From the NCBI GenBank assembly GCA_022592445.1, contig JABYQR010000163.1, forward strand, positions 34,034-98,033: a stretch of 64,000 nucleotides of DNA. The letters are read 5' to 3'. The DNA comes from Cytidiella melzeri. Its lineage: Eukaryota > Basidiomycota > Agaricomycetes > Polyporales > Irpicaceae. The position numbers and the translations under genes are program-made. Within the stretch, counting starts at the first letter, position 1; each line of letters begins with the position of its first letter. This document shows positions 44,212-55,300 of this stretch, piece by piece. The notes beneath the pieces were generated by a model. It was given only the letters and a program-made list of their open reading frames with translations, was not told where the DNA came from and ran no database searches.

Positions 44212-47123
44212 ATGGCGGGGGTGTTGACAGTGTCTGCTTCTGCCTCTCCGTTCCCCTTTGCGGCTGTCGCGACCGCGACTTTCACGCAAAAAGCGGAAGT
44301 CAGCTTTTCGGACGAGGGAGCAGCGACGGGAGTTTCATTGGAGTTGGATGGGACGACGATTGTAGACGAAGCAGAAGTTGTTCGTGCTCTCGCAAAAGCG
44401 GGTGGATTAGCAGAGGATAGCGCGAGGGTCAGTCCGCCTCGACCTGATCTAAATTGGGAAAACTCACATCGCGAAAAGTCTCAAACTTTCATCGAGCTCG
44501 CGAAAACGTTGGCGAGCTCTACAGCTGTTCCAGAACTCATCGGTGCTCTTGACTCCTTGGACGACCACCTCGGTTTCCGTACCTATCTTGTCGGTCATGA
44601 AATCACGGCAGCGGACCTCATGGTCTGGGGATCAGTAAAAGGTGCGCTTCTGGTTTACATTGTCGTGATCGCAGGCTGCTCAAATACCGTTTGGATTACG
44701 CAGGAAGCGTAAAGATCGTTGGCTTGCTGAAAAACAACAAACACGTCCATCTCATCCGCTGGTTCTCCCACATCGAGTCCCTCGAATCTACCCAACTTGC
44801 CTTAGCTGCCCTCATCGGTGAGTCACATTTATTCAAACCCCTCATTGGGTAACGCTCATGTTTTGCGATCAGAGGCAAAATCACATAAAGCGCGGTCAAA
44901 CAAGACAGCAGCGGGATTCACGCTCGGTCTTCCTAATGCCAAGGAAGGTCAAGTAGTCACTCGTTTCCCACCTGAGCCAAGTGGTTACTTGCACATCGGT
45001 CATGCCAAGGCAGCCATGCTCAACCAGTACTTTGCAAAGATGTACAAGGGGAAGATGCTCATCCGATTCGACGATACCAACCCCACGAAAGAGCGCGTAT
45101 GTTGGTTTTTTTTTTCTCTATCATCTTCTTCCGACCCATTTCAGGTTAACGTTAACTGCGGTTGAAATGTCTAGACTGAGTTCGAAGAGACCATCTTGGA
45201 GGATCTTGCACTGCTAGAGGTCCACGGCGACGCAGTTTCGCACACGTCCGACTACTTTGATCAACTGTACGATCTTGCCGTCAAGATCATCAAAGACGGA
45301 AAGGCGTACGCCGATGACACTGAGCAAATGGAGATGCGCCAGCAGCGTTTCGACGGGATCGCGTCCAGGCATCGCGAAGACAGTGTCGAAGACAACCTGA
45401 AACATTTCGCTGAGATGAAAACTGGCTCCGCCGAGGGCCTCCGGTGGTGCATACGCGCAAAGATGAGTGTAGACAACCCTAACAAGGCCCTTCGGGACCC
45501 TGTCATCTACAGATGCAACGTACTTCCTCACCACCGTACCGGGTATGTACTGAAGGGCTTTTTTTTTTTTAAAAAAAAGAGAACATGAACGTTGATGTGA
45601 TTTTTTTCTCATAGAGATAAGTGGAAGATTTACCCGACGTACGACTTTGCCTGCCCCATTGTCGACTCATTGGAGGGCGTCACGCATGCGCTTAGGACAA
45701 ACGAGTACCGTGATCGTAACCCGCAATACTACTGGATGATCGAAGCTCTCAACCTGCGTCCCGTGTTCATATGGGATTTCAGGTACGTGACAAGAGTGGA
45801 ACTGCACTCGGTCCTCCTGAGATAAATGAAGGATTTAATGAATATGACAGTCGTCTCAACTTCATATACACGCTCCTTTCAAAACGCAAGTTGCACTGGT
45901 TCGTGGACCAAGGTCTCGTCAGCGGATGGGACGATCCCCGGTTCCCAACCGTCCGAGGTACCATGATCTGTCTTTCATATTGTCACACCTACACAGATTT
46001 CTTATATACTGGGGGAGCAGGTATTCGTCGTCGCGGATTGACTGTCGAAGCTCTGCGCCAGTTCATGCTCGCGCAAGGACCCTCTCAAGCCATCGTATCG
46101 CTCGAATGGGACACACTGTGGACACTCAACAAAAAAGTCATCGATCCGGTTGCACCGCGATTCTGGGCGATCAACAAACAAGACGCGTACGTATAGGCAT
46201 TCTTTCTATTTTGTTTTGTTTTGCGTGTATGGTCTCCAACGGCTGAATTTTTTGGACCTGTGTAGCGTACCGGTGACAGTTAGAGGCGGTCCGGTCGATG
46301 TGGAGGTCAAGAAACTCCCGAAGCACAAGAAGAACCCTGACGTAGGCGAGAAAGAGACCGTGTTCTCGTCGAGTATCCTGATTGAGCAAGAGGACGCAGT
46401 CTCGTTCCAGCAAAACGAAGAGGTACGTACACAGCCTATCTGCAGAACTGTACCGTTCATTATCCTGACATTTTCTTTCTTGTGCAGATTACTTTGATGG
46501 ACTGGGGCAACGCCATCGTGCGGTCCAAAACCATCAGCCCCACGGGCAAAATCCTCGACGTCACCGTAGACCTCCACCTCGAGGGCGATTTCCGCAAAAC
46601 AAAGAAAAAGATCACCTGGCTGTCTTCCGCCTCGACGTCGTCGTCGACGTCGTCGTCGCACCCGCTGGTCGAGACCACGCTACTCGACTACGACTACCTC
46701 ATCACGAAAAAGAAGCTCGAGGAGGACGACAAACTCGAAGATTTGGTCACGCCTGTTTCCGAGTTTCGCGAGGAGGCCGTGGCGGACGCGAACGTCAAGG
46801 ACCTCAAGAAGGGGGATATCATCCAATTCGAGCGTAAAGGCTACTACATATTTGATGGGACGGCGAAAGACGACGGCGGACGGTTCGAGTTTATTCATAT
46901 CCCTGACGGCCGTGCTGCGAGTCTTGCGAGCAAGGCAGGTGGGGTGCCTGCTGCTGCTGCTGCCGCCGTCGGTACGCCGCCACTTACCAAGGCGCCAGTT
47001 GCTGTCAATGCGGGCCCAGTCGCTGATACGAAGATGTACAAGGTTGAGAAAGTATACGGCGAGGACGGTGTGATCCCTGTCGCGGACACAAAGATGTACA
47101 AGGTGGACAATGTGTACGCTTGA
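44212..47123 (+). CDS. Cytosolic glutamyl-tRNA synthetase
   Basis: Ten exons (44212-44427, 44479-44641, 44704-44817, 44873-45096, 45175-45542, 45615-45782, 45851-45957, 46021-46186, 46266-46422, 46488-47123) give 772 residues. The enzyme charges tRNA-Glu. An N-terminal GST-like domain (about 1-190) contains [14 protein letters not shown]. The class I core has [18 protein letters not shown] (HIGH motif, near 205), [11 protein letters not shown] and [11 protein letters not shown] (the KMSKS equivalent). The C-terminal beta-barrel anticodon-binding domain ends with the repeated phrase VADTKMYKV. The first intron (51 nt, 44428-44478) keeps frame and is inferred from splice signals. An Ala-rich linker (near residues 715-740) precedes the tail and is an unusual low-complexity insert. 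Confidence 0.95.
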
Positions 47124-47632
47124 GGGAGGGGCCAGTGAACGAACGAGTAGAGAAAGAGAGAGAGAGAGAGAGCAAAAGAAACGAAATTGTTTTCGTCTGT
47201 ATTACTTTGCACATATACTCGCTCACGCGCAGGTTGCCGCGTAGACACCAGCAGTTCCCGTCGTCTGACATCTTCAAGAGATAGCTACAAGAGCTCAGCG
47301 AGCAGCCAAGAACAAGAAACTGACCCGACACGAACAAGATTATCAAGAAACAAAACAATTTTCGATTCCATTCGACTACTACTATTGTGCGATTTTTACG
47401 ACGCTAGGCGTGCTTCAAGCAAACTTTTCGCTTATGATACAGCTATTCAAGACGACAAGAGACTTGCAAGAAACAGAAAACGAAGAGACTACGACCGCAG
47501 TATGATACAAGCAAAGAGTGACAAGTCTGCGCAGTAAAGCCAGCATTTGAGAGAATGGGAAAGTTGGGAAAGAGTGACGGAGAGATCAACACGGAGAGGT
47601 TTAATTCGCGAGCGAGAGATTTAGTGATACCT
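47124..47632. other. Convergent intergenic region
   Basis: 509 bp between two convergent stops. A short GA microsatellite lies near 47155-47173, just after the synthetase stop. No gene seen. Confidence 0.45.
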
Positions 47633-48332
47633 TCAAGCCAGAAGATCCAGCCCAGTTTTGGTGCCGTCGTTCACGACGGGCGAAGGACCAGCCTGGCGGC
47701 GCCTTGGCTGCATGCAAGAAATGAAGGTCTGACCGGTCTTGAGGACTTGAGGAGGCATTTTATTGCGCAAGAAACTACTCACCGTCGATTTGACCAGAGT
47801 GAACACGTCCCTGACCTTCCTTCCAATTTTTGAGAGTGTGCGGGTAGATTTTGCAGAGAATGTGGAAGAATGATGCGTCGCGCTTGGCGATGGAGGGAGA
47901 ATTTCTGCCACGTCTATGTCCACCTCATCCTCCTCAAAGATATCTGACTGAGCGAGTGACACGTATCAAGATTCGTCAAGCCAAGCGGAGAGAAAAGATG
48001 CGACGCACCAAGTCAAAGCTCGAACGGCGAACAGGCGCATAATCAACATGGCGAAAGTCTACCGTTTTCTGGAATGATGGGTCAGGCGTTGTGTTTGAGC
48101 TTGGGTTGCAAGTAGCGTTGCTCACCATCAGGTCATCGGCGGAACTTGGTGCGAAGTGGAGAGGCGAAAAGTACACACTACGCGTACGCTTGTGGCCGTA
48201 GAGCGGAAGACAGCGTTCAGGTGGAAAGTAAGGCGAGAAAGCCACGCAGGGAGGTTCAATATGAGGGAAATTAGGGCGGTTCTGAGCAGAGTGGGCTTGA
48301 TAGGGTAGTCTATAATGTTCGTGGAATGCCAT
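47633..48332 (-). CDS. Small disordered hypothetical protein
   Basis: Four exons with good splice sites (48126-48332, 48009-48068, 47783-47947, 47633-47728) join in phase to 175 residues. N-terminus MAFHEHYRLPYQAH; aromatic and Pro-rich up to residue 69; then an acidic patch SDIFEEDEVDIDV and a basic helix KIGRKVRDVF. No domain, signal or membrane segment. The third intron (47729-47782, GTGAGT donor) is 54 nt and keeps frame, so an unspliced reading is also open. Many Agaricomycete genomes carry such short orphan genes; function is unknown. Confidence 0.55.
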
Positions 48333-50940
48333 AGTGGAGGAAAAGAGGCCAGAGAGCAGAGGAACTAGCAAAGAGAGCGAGAGGAGAGCACGCAAAGAGC
48401 AGAGAAGATGGGAAAGGGAGAGAGAGAACGGGGTGTCGTAACTGCAGGTCAGCTCTCTTAAGGTGCCCTGAGAACAGTAAGCGGGATTTTGGGCTATTTG
48501 AGTCCATGAAGAGCCGAAAGATATCGCGTAACCGAGGTCTGGCAGTCGCTGCTTTAGGGAAAGGCGCGACTGACTCGAGATGCCAACATGCATTGGGCGC
48601 GTACCCTCGGGTTAACCTCTGTTGGCCAGATTTACTTCCGCGTGTCTTCGAGACCAGTGACCTCCCCATTTTCCGCCCTTGCGGTAAACAAACAGGCTTC
48701 TGAGCAAGAGTCAGATTGGAACATGATCTCTAGGCAAAAAGAGCAACGTCAGAGTCAACAGAGCAAGATGTGGACGGATACTGTGAACCTGCTTCCAGTT
48801 CTACGTACTCACCGAAGTCACAGGAGGACGTGCTGCCAACAGCAAGTGGGAGACATAACGTGTCCATATCGCGCTGCCTCACGAATGTATCCGAGCAGAC
48901 AGTTCCTCCTTGGATTACTGTGAAATCGGCGAGGTGGAGGCACAAGTGACAAAATATCCACTGGCTGCAGCCGTAAGCTGATAGTGCCCTCCTTTCCACA
49001 GGTCACAGAGAAGTAAATAACTTCTTTCCATCTCTGCTACTATGAGACAACGCATTTCGCCCCCGCCAACGATCGATGTTCTCCACGTCGTGAACATAGG
49101 TGTGACGATAACGTGACAGACCAGTCACGTCACGACCGCCATCATAAGGCGGGGCGCCGCACCAAGGCAAGTTTCATCCCGACGTCCATGTAGCAAAATT
49201 CTCGTTCACCATCTTTGGCAGAGTGCCTCAAGATCATGAAGAGTGTGATGTGCGCATCAAGAAACTCAAACCAGTGTCTCGATACGACGCAGCCAGGCAT
49301 GAGTCAGCAAGTCATCGACTCGCTAGGCTCAAGCATTGCGCGTAGTCGGCGACCCCAAGAAAAGTACGAACAAAGTTGCAAACAAGAGCGACAGACTCAC
49401 CAGAAAATCCGGCTGTCAACACTATGTGTGACTTCAAGACAAACTGCGGCCGTGCGAGAATGCTTCCAGTGAGATATGCATCCGCGTGTTGTGTGCTGAT
49501 TTGCAGGATGTTATGAGTGTACTCCAGTACACGACGGGTCGAAACCTTCAACTTTGAGCCACTGGACAGAAGACCGCGCTATGGGGCTAGAGACGCAGGT
49601 TTTGAACCGCTAGTGTGAAGTCCAGGACTGTGCAAGTGGAAGCCAATGTTGCCGCTCTTCGAAATAGCCTCAGGCAAGCCAAGCACAGTAGCCTGTCGCC
49701 TAGATGTGTGCTCTTCGATGTCAGCCAGAGGCGACATCTGCAGCTCCAATGGCCAGACATCCTCAAGATCAAGACCGCATATTCCGCTGGTACTCGAGAT
49801 GGTGCATGCCCAAGAAGACGAGGCGACACGTTAAAGACAGCAAGATGTGTGATGAGCGAGAGCGATTTTGTGCGCAGAATCTACGTCGTTTGCTAATTTT
49901 GCCAGACCGTCGCGACCATAGCCATTTTCAGAAGACGTCGACTTGACGGTAGAGGTGGTGCGACGGCGAAGGCATAGCACAGGTCGTGGTCAGGAGCAAG
50001 GTCGTACCCCGCTTGGCCGTTTCGCTGAGTTCTACCCACGCGGCAAACCGATCGACTTTGATCGCCACAAGCTCAACACTCCTCTCCAACTTCAGAGCTT
50101 CAGAGCTTCACCTCCAACCACCTCCCCCAGGCCAACAGCAGCTCTACGTTGTACTCAATCCTCTCTGGTCTTGTGGCATACGTTACGGCCTTGTGATCGC
50201 CAAGAACCGTCTGGGGCTTTCAGGAATCTCCGGCCACTCACTAGTCGTGCAACTCTCCGTACTGCATTTGTTCGACCTTCACATATCCAGCATGGTCTTG
50301 CAAGACGTCGCCTTCAGCTTACCGGGATACAACACTAGAAGAATGGATTAGCGAGGAGTCGTTGCTGTAATGAGTAGAAAGTCGGTGTGTAGTCACTAGC
50401 CTGTGTCGCTCTCAGCTCAATTCGAGCCGGCGAGAATGACAGGTCTTGGACCAGCTTTTCGTACGCAGACAGACGACCAGTCAATGGATCTTTGGTTTGA
50501 ACCGCACACTGTGCCACCCACCAGCACCACGACTTCGTGGTCTTCAGGTCTGGGGGGCTTGTGCCGCAAATATATTCCATATGAAACAGGAAACCTCACA
50601 TCGACAAAATCAACGTCCAGAAGTCAGATGAAGAAGAGCACCAGTCCAGCGCAGTACGAATGGATTGCCACTGGCTGAGCTCGAGCTTTACCTATCCGCT
50701 GTTTTTTTTTTTTCGCTGTAGCGAAGGACAACATTGATCTGCATCGTGCCAGAATGAGGGCTCGAATCTATGTCTCAGCAAGCTCCTTCTTCAACCATCC
50801 TTGTTCGACTGCCAATTTTCATGTACCGCTCGCTGTGTCACGCTAGAAAAGTGGCAACTTGAATGCAGAGATCTGTGTCCCATTCCTTCTCTGGAGTCTT
50901 CAACGTCACCATTTGACCCAAGTGTGTCTTTCAAATCACT
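48333..50940. other. 2.6-kb gene-poor region
   Basis: No convincing gene. Between 49943 and 50351 overlapping plus-strand frames (for example GRFAEFYPRGKPIDFDRHKL) might be a broken or intron-rich gene, but no family was recognised and frames do not join cleanly. The remainder shows no coding pattern on either strand. Confidence 0.35.
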
Positions 50941-51822
50941 GACAGGTGGTTATGAGCCTACTCAGTAACACATTTTGGGAGCAGGAGACTGTCTCCTGAC
51001 ACATTTCATATCTTCGTATTGGGAGCATCTCTACAGGGGCAAGATGCCAAGATAGATCCTAGGCGTTAGCAAGTAAATGTTAGTTACCATGTAGACAACA
51101 ACACTGCCTAGCCTGTGCAAACTGCCTCACTACATATTAATCAGCTCTGTTCTTTGTAGCACAGGAGCTAATCAAAGACATTTCCAACCTGTGTATTATC
51201 TGATTGTTTGATCAGCACTGCACATGAATTGCAAGATATAATATGTTATTTCAAGTAACTGGTACAACGTCCGTCAAGATTCAGGTACGTCCGAAGCATA
51301 CAAATACAATTGCTTACCTGGTACAACGTCCGTCAAGATGAGGAACACTGTACCAGGTTGTTGGGCAATAAGGCCAATCGGCCATTTCCGAGAACCCCTC
51401 TCCATGCGTCTCCCCGCTTTCCCGTCCTCTCTATGTGCCTTCCCGCTCCCATCATCCCGCCCTCTTTCCTATTCCTCTCCCTCGGGCGGGTCACTGTCTA
51501 ACATAATACTCCTTCAAGTTGCCATTCTAAACCTCATCACACCTCCATTTCCCCAGGTTTTTTCATTGCTCAGTGCCGGCCGGTCAGTCATCCTCATGTC
51601 CACATTGCACTTGCCATGGGTCACTGTACTGAAACTGTTCTCAAAGCTAGCTATCTTTGCAAACCCCTCTCAATTGTCCTTCACCATCCTGTACTGTCAT
51701 CATTTGGTCAGTCACCATCACTGTACATTGCACTTTCCTTGGGTCACTGTTCTGACATTGTTTGTGTCACTAGCTATCTCTTCAAGGCACTTTCAAACCA
51801 CCCGTTGCCATTCTACACCATT
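50941..51822 (+). promoter_or_regulatory. Upstream region of secreted paralogue, interrupted by solo LTR
   Basis: Inverted copy of 15099-15690. The solo LTR sits at the position where the other copy has its TATA-like sequence. Downstream of it, a leader segment (TTGCACTTGCCATGGGTCACTG) is present twice, near 51607 and 51727, where the other copy has it once. Confidence 0.65.
51239..51508 (-). mobile_element. Solo copia-like LTR with TAATA target duplication
   Basis: LTR 51244-51503 (260 bp) with TGTTA/TAACA termini, flanked by TAATA at 51239-51243 and 51504-51508. It resembles the complete copia LTR at its far end (CCCTCTTTCCTA, CGGGCGGGTCAC) and in having a duplicated 22-nt block, but differs elsewhere, so it is a related family. 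A solo LTR forms by recombination between the two LTRs of a full element. Confidence 0.9.
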
Positions 51823-52305
51823 ATGCGACTCTCAACCTCTCTCATCTTGTTTTCCTCCATCACTACCAGCACATTCCACACAGTAACTGTGTCTGCCTTC
51901 CCATACAGAACTGGAGTATCTCACTCTTCCACTTTCTCCAGCAATGCCGACTTGAAGAGCCAGAGCACAGTTGGTGTTTGCAACCTGTGCAGTGTAGTTA
52001 CTTACAGTGAGCTTGTTAAAAGGTCAGGCTTATCTCAAAGCTTGACAACCTGGTGGCTGGGATCAGAGCATGAGCAAAGGCTGAAGAGACTAGAGACGTT
52101 GATAAAGTCACAAATTGGTGAACAAAGATACAAAGATCTGCAGGATACTGTTGTGAGGTTAATGACTCCACTGAATGCTCACACTGGGCCTGAAGACGGA
52201 TTTCACAGTGGGAATGGGTGGACAGAACAACATATGAAGGACTGGTGGGATTTAACGGCTCGCATGGATCATCCAAAATTGAAACTAGCTAGTAACAATA
52301 TTTGA
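51823..52305 (+). CDS. Small secreted protein, paralogue of the split gene
   Basis: Single open frame of 160 residues. Signal peptide MRLSTSLILFSSITTSTFHT with cleavage near VSA or SAF. The mature part is hydrophilic, with VCNLCSVVTYSELVKR, a helical region around RLKRLETLIKSQIGEQRY and a DGFHSGNGW motif like that of the split paralogue. The conserved peptide FYTIM just before the ATG in both copies shows that leader DNA is also homologous. No known domain. Expression may be altered by the solo LTR in its promoter. Confidence 0.7.
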   Translation: MRLSTSLILFSSITTSTFHTVTVSAFPYRTGVSHSSTFSSNADLKSQSTVGVCNLCSVVTYSELVKRSGLSQSLTTWWLGSEHEQRLKRLETLIKSQIGEQRYKDLQDTVVRLMTPLNAHTGPEDGFHSGNGWTEQHMKDWWDLTARMDHPKLKLASNNI

Positions 52306-55300
52306 TAAGTTTTCAGTCTCACATGGAACTATGTCACACACAGATATTTGAAATCTGAGATAGAAAAAAAAAGAAACTCCTGTATAAGTAGCAAAATGTG
52401 TACATGTATATCTATTGACAAAGATAATTGCTGAAAAATACAACCACAGAGCTCCCTACACACCCTGAATTTAGATGAAACAGATGTGTGTCAGCATATG
52501 ATCACCTGTGGTTCTGAAGCTTGCCACAGGCTGATAAAGGACAATCAGCCTTGTACCCAGATGCTCTGCATGCTGTCATGTGCACTGAATTCCTGTTTGT
52601 GCAGAAGAGCCCATAAATGAAGATAGGTAATATTTGACTATGTTGAAAGCTTGCAAGCACTGGAGTCAAACTTGAAGTGCTTACTGATTGAAAGATCTAA
52701 ACATGGAAGGAGGTGGGATTATGTGTACATGGTTTGCAGCTTGCACCCTCTTGCCTCTTTTGCTCTCATGAAAGCTAGTATTAGCAGGGCCAGCAAGCGG
52801 CAAGTACAATTTTCTGAAGGTTGGATGAGATAGTAATATTTGAGTTAGATTGGTGGGCAACTTTGCTACTGGTAGTAGCTTGACTAAGTAATCTGGTTCA
52901 GAATAGATACTTGAATGGAAAAATATGAAACTGATAGCATATTGAATCAGTAATATAGCCTGAAAGAGTACTTGAACAAGTGACTTTGCTACCAGAGAGA
53001 ACTTCAGTAAACAGCTTTGGTTCTGGTAATAACCTTGCTAAGTAATCTGGTCATGATTATTGACTTTAGTAAAAATGCATTTGCTATTGGTCACAAGCAT
53101 TTGGCTCTGAGATAAAGCAACTGCATTACAATTGACAGAATTGGTTGCAGGAAAAGCAAGAATGTATTAAGATAGTTACCAATAGTAACAAAAGGCTTCA
53201 CATATCTTGTCATTGATCTTGTGCAGTGTTTACTACTGATGCAACAATCAGTTTCAGTGTTCCATTAGCTCTCACTGGTTGGTGTACAGAACAATTTACA
53301 TGCTCTAAGAATAAAGGGATTGGAGATGTTTGAAATAACTCCCAGAACATGGTACATGTGTCCCGTTGATGTCTGAACTGCCTTATCCTCATTAAAACTG
53401 CAACTGGCTGTGTTCTGATGATAACTGAGAGTGACTAATGTCTGTGAAACTTTGAGACACAATCAGTTGCAATGCTCACTGCTGATGCAACCGATTTCTT
53501 TTCATGTAGGGGTTGGAACTGTTTTTATTACAATCAGCTTCCAAAGTACAGGTAATTCTTGCTTTAGGAGCCAATAATATCTGTGGATTGTGTGTTCTGA
53601 TAGTAATTCTTCCTCAGAGAGCAGGCAATGTGCCTGAATTGCTGCTTATTTCTACAATAGATTTGAGTGCCTGGCCAGAACTTTACATCATCTTACTTAT
53701 ATGCCAGCGAGTACATGAGTGGATCAAATTACTTCGCAAGGTTATTACCATGGATATTGACTTTGATATGTGCATTTGTTAATGGTAACATATTTGATAA
53801 GCAACTTGATCTGGAATAAAGTAACTGTATCACAGTTGATAAGTTTGATTGCAGCCAAAGCAGGCATACAATATCAAAGTAGTTACCAATGGTAACAAGG
53901 TGCTTCATATATCTTTTCATTAATCTTGTGCTGTTTTTGATGATGATGTAACAATCAGCTGCAGTGCTCTTTAGCACTTACTGCTGATGCAAAAAATGAC
54001 AACACATGCTTTAAGAATAAAGGGGTTGGAGATATCTTATTGAAATTGGCTCCCAGAACATGTTACATGTTTCCTGTTGATGTATGAACTGCCTCATTGG
54101 AATTGAAATTACCACAGGCTATGTTCTGATGGTAACTGCTGCTCAGAGAGTGACTAATGTTTGAAGAACTTAGCAGAACAATCAGTGGCAGTGCTTACTG
54201 CTGATGCAGCCAGGATTCTACAGTGATTGGAATGTCATGTTATAATCAGCTTTCAAAACACTGGGGATTTCTGCTCAGAGAGCCAGTAATATTTGTGAAT
54301 TGTGTTCTGATAGTAATTCTCACCCAGAGAGCAAGCAATGTGTGTATGTCTACAATATCTTTGAGTGCCTGGCCAGGATCCAACATCATTTTGCTTATGT
54401 GCCAGCAAGTACACGAGTGCAGTTTCAATCTGAGACTTTTTTCAGTGATATGGCCATACCTTGCTCAACCTCACTTCAAATGTAAGGATTTTTGGGCCAG
54501 GATGTTGGTACAAGATAGGGTTATCCAAAAATGTGGAGTATGTATAGATATGTGAGGATGTGCAGTCTGTTACAATTCCTGAACAATGAAGATGAATTGT
54601 TCCAGTGTACACTAGCACATTGATGCTTTTTTCAGATGTGACCCTCTTGTCAAAGCATGGGAATTTGATGGGAGAATACAGACAGTAACAGTTTGAATAT
54701 CAAAGCAATGAATACAGTTGATGGCATCACACTGGCCTTGTTATCAGCCCTTTATAACTTTGGAGCAGAACACTTTTGCAATCAAAATGCACTTTTTGAG
54801 TTTTACAGACTGCATATGGGTACAAAATTGTACAAATTATACATCATTGAATAGCTTTATCTTGTGGCAACATCCAGGCACAAAGCTCCTTGAGCAAGAT
54901 ATGGGAAGTCTAGTGAAAAAGTCACTCAGACTCACATTCAAACTCCACTCTTGCTGACAATGATGTCGAATTATGGTCAGGTACATGTACAGCAATCTAC
55001 AAACATTGCTTGCTCTCTGAGAAAGGAATACAACATGAAGACGTGCCACACATATTATTTTGGTCTGAGCAAGAATCACAAGTAGCTTGTTAGCTAACAG
55101 AACATTTTCAACTCCCACATTCTCAGAGAATGTATCTTTATAGCTGCATCAGCAGTGAGCCCTGCATCTAATTGTTCCACAAAGTTTCACAACCATTAGT
55201 TGCTCTCTAAGCAGGAGTTACAATCAGAACACAGCCTGTGGCAGTTCCGATGGGGCTGAGGCAGTTCAGACATCAACTGGACGCATGTAACATGTTCTGG

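Noticed and set aside
49943..50351. Overlapping plus-strand frames with FYPRGKPIDFDRHKL and a long C-terminal frame
   Set aside because: Possible coding flavour, but no family recognised and exons could not be joined in phase.
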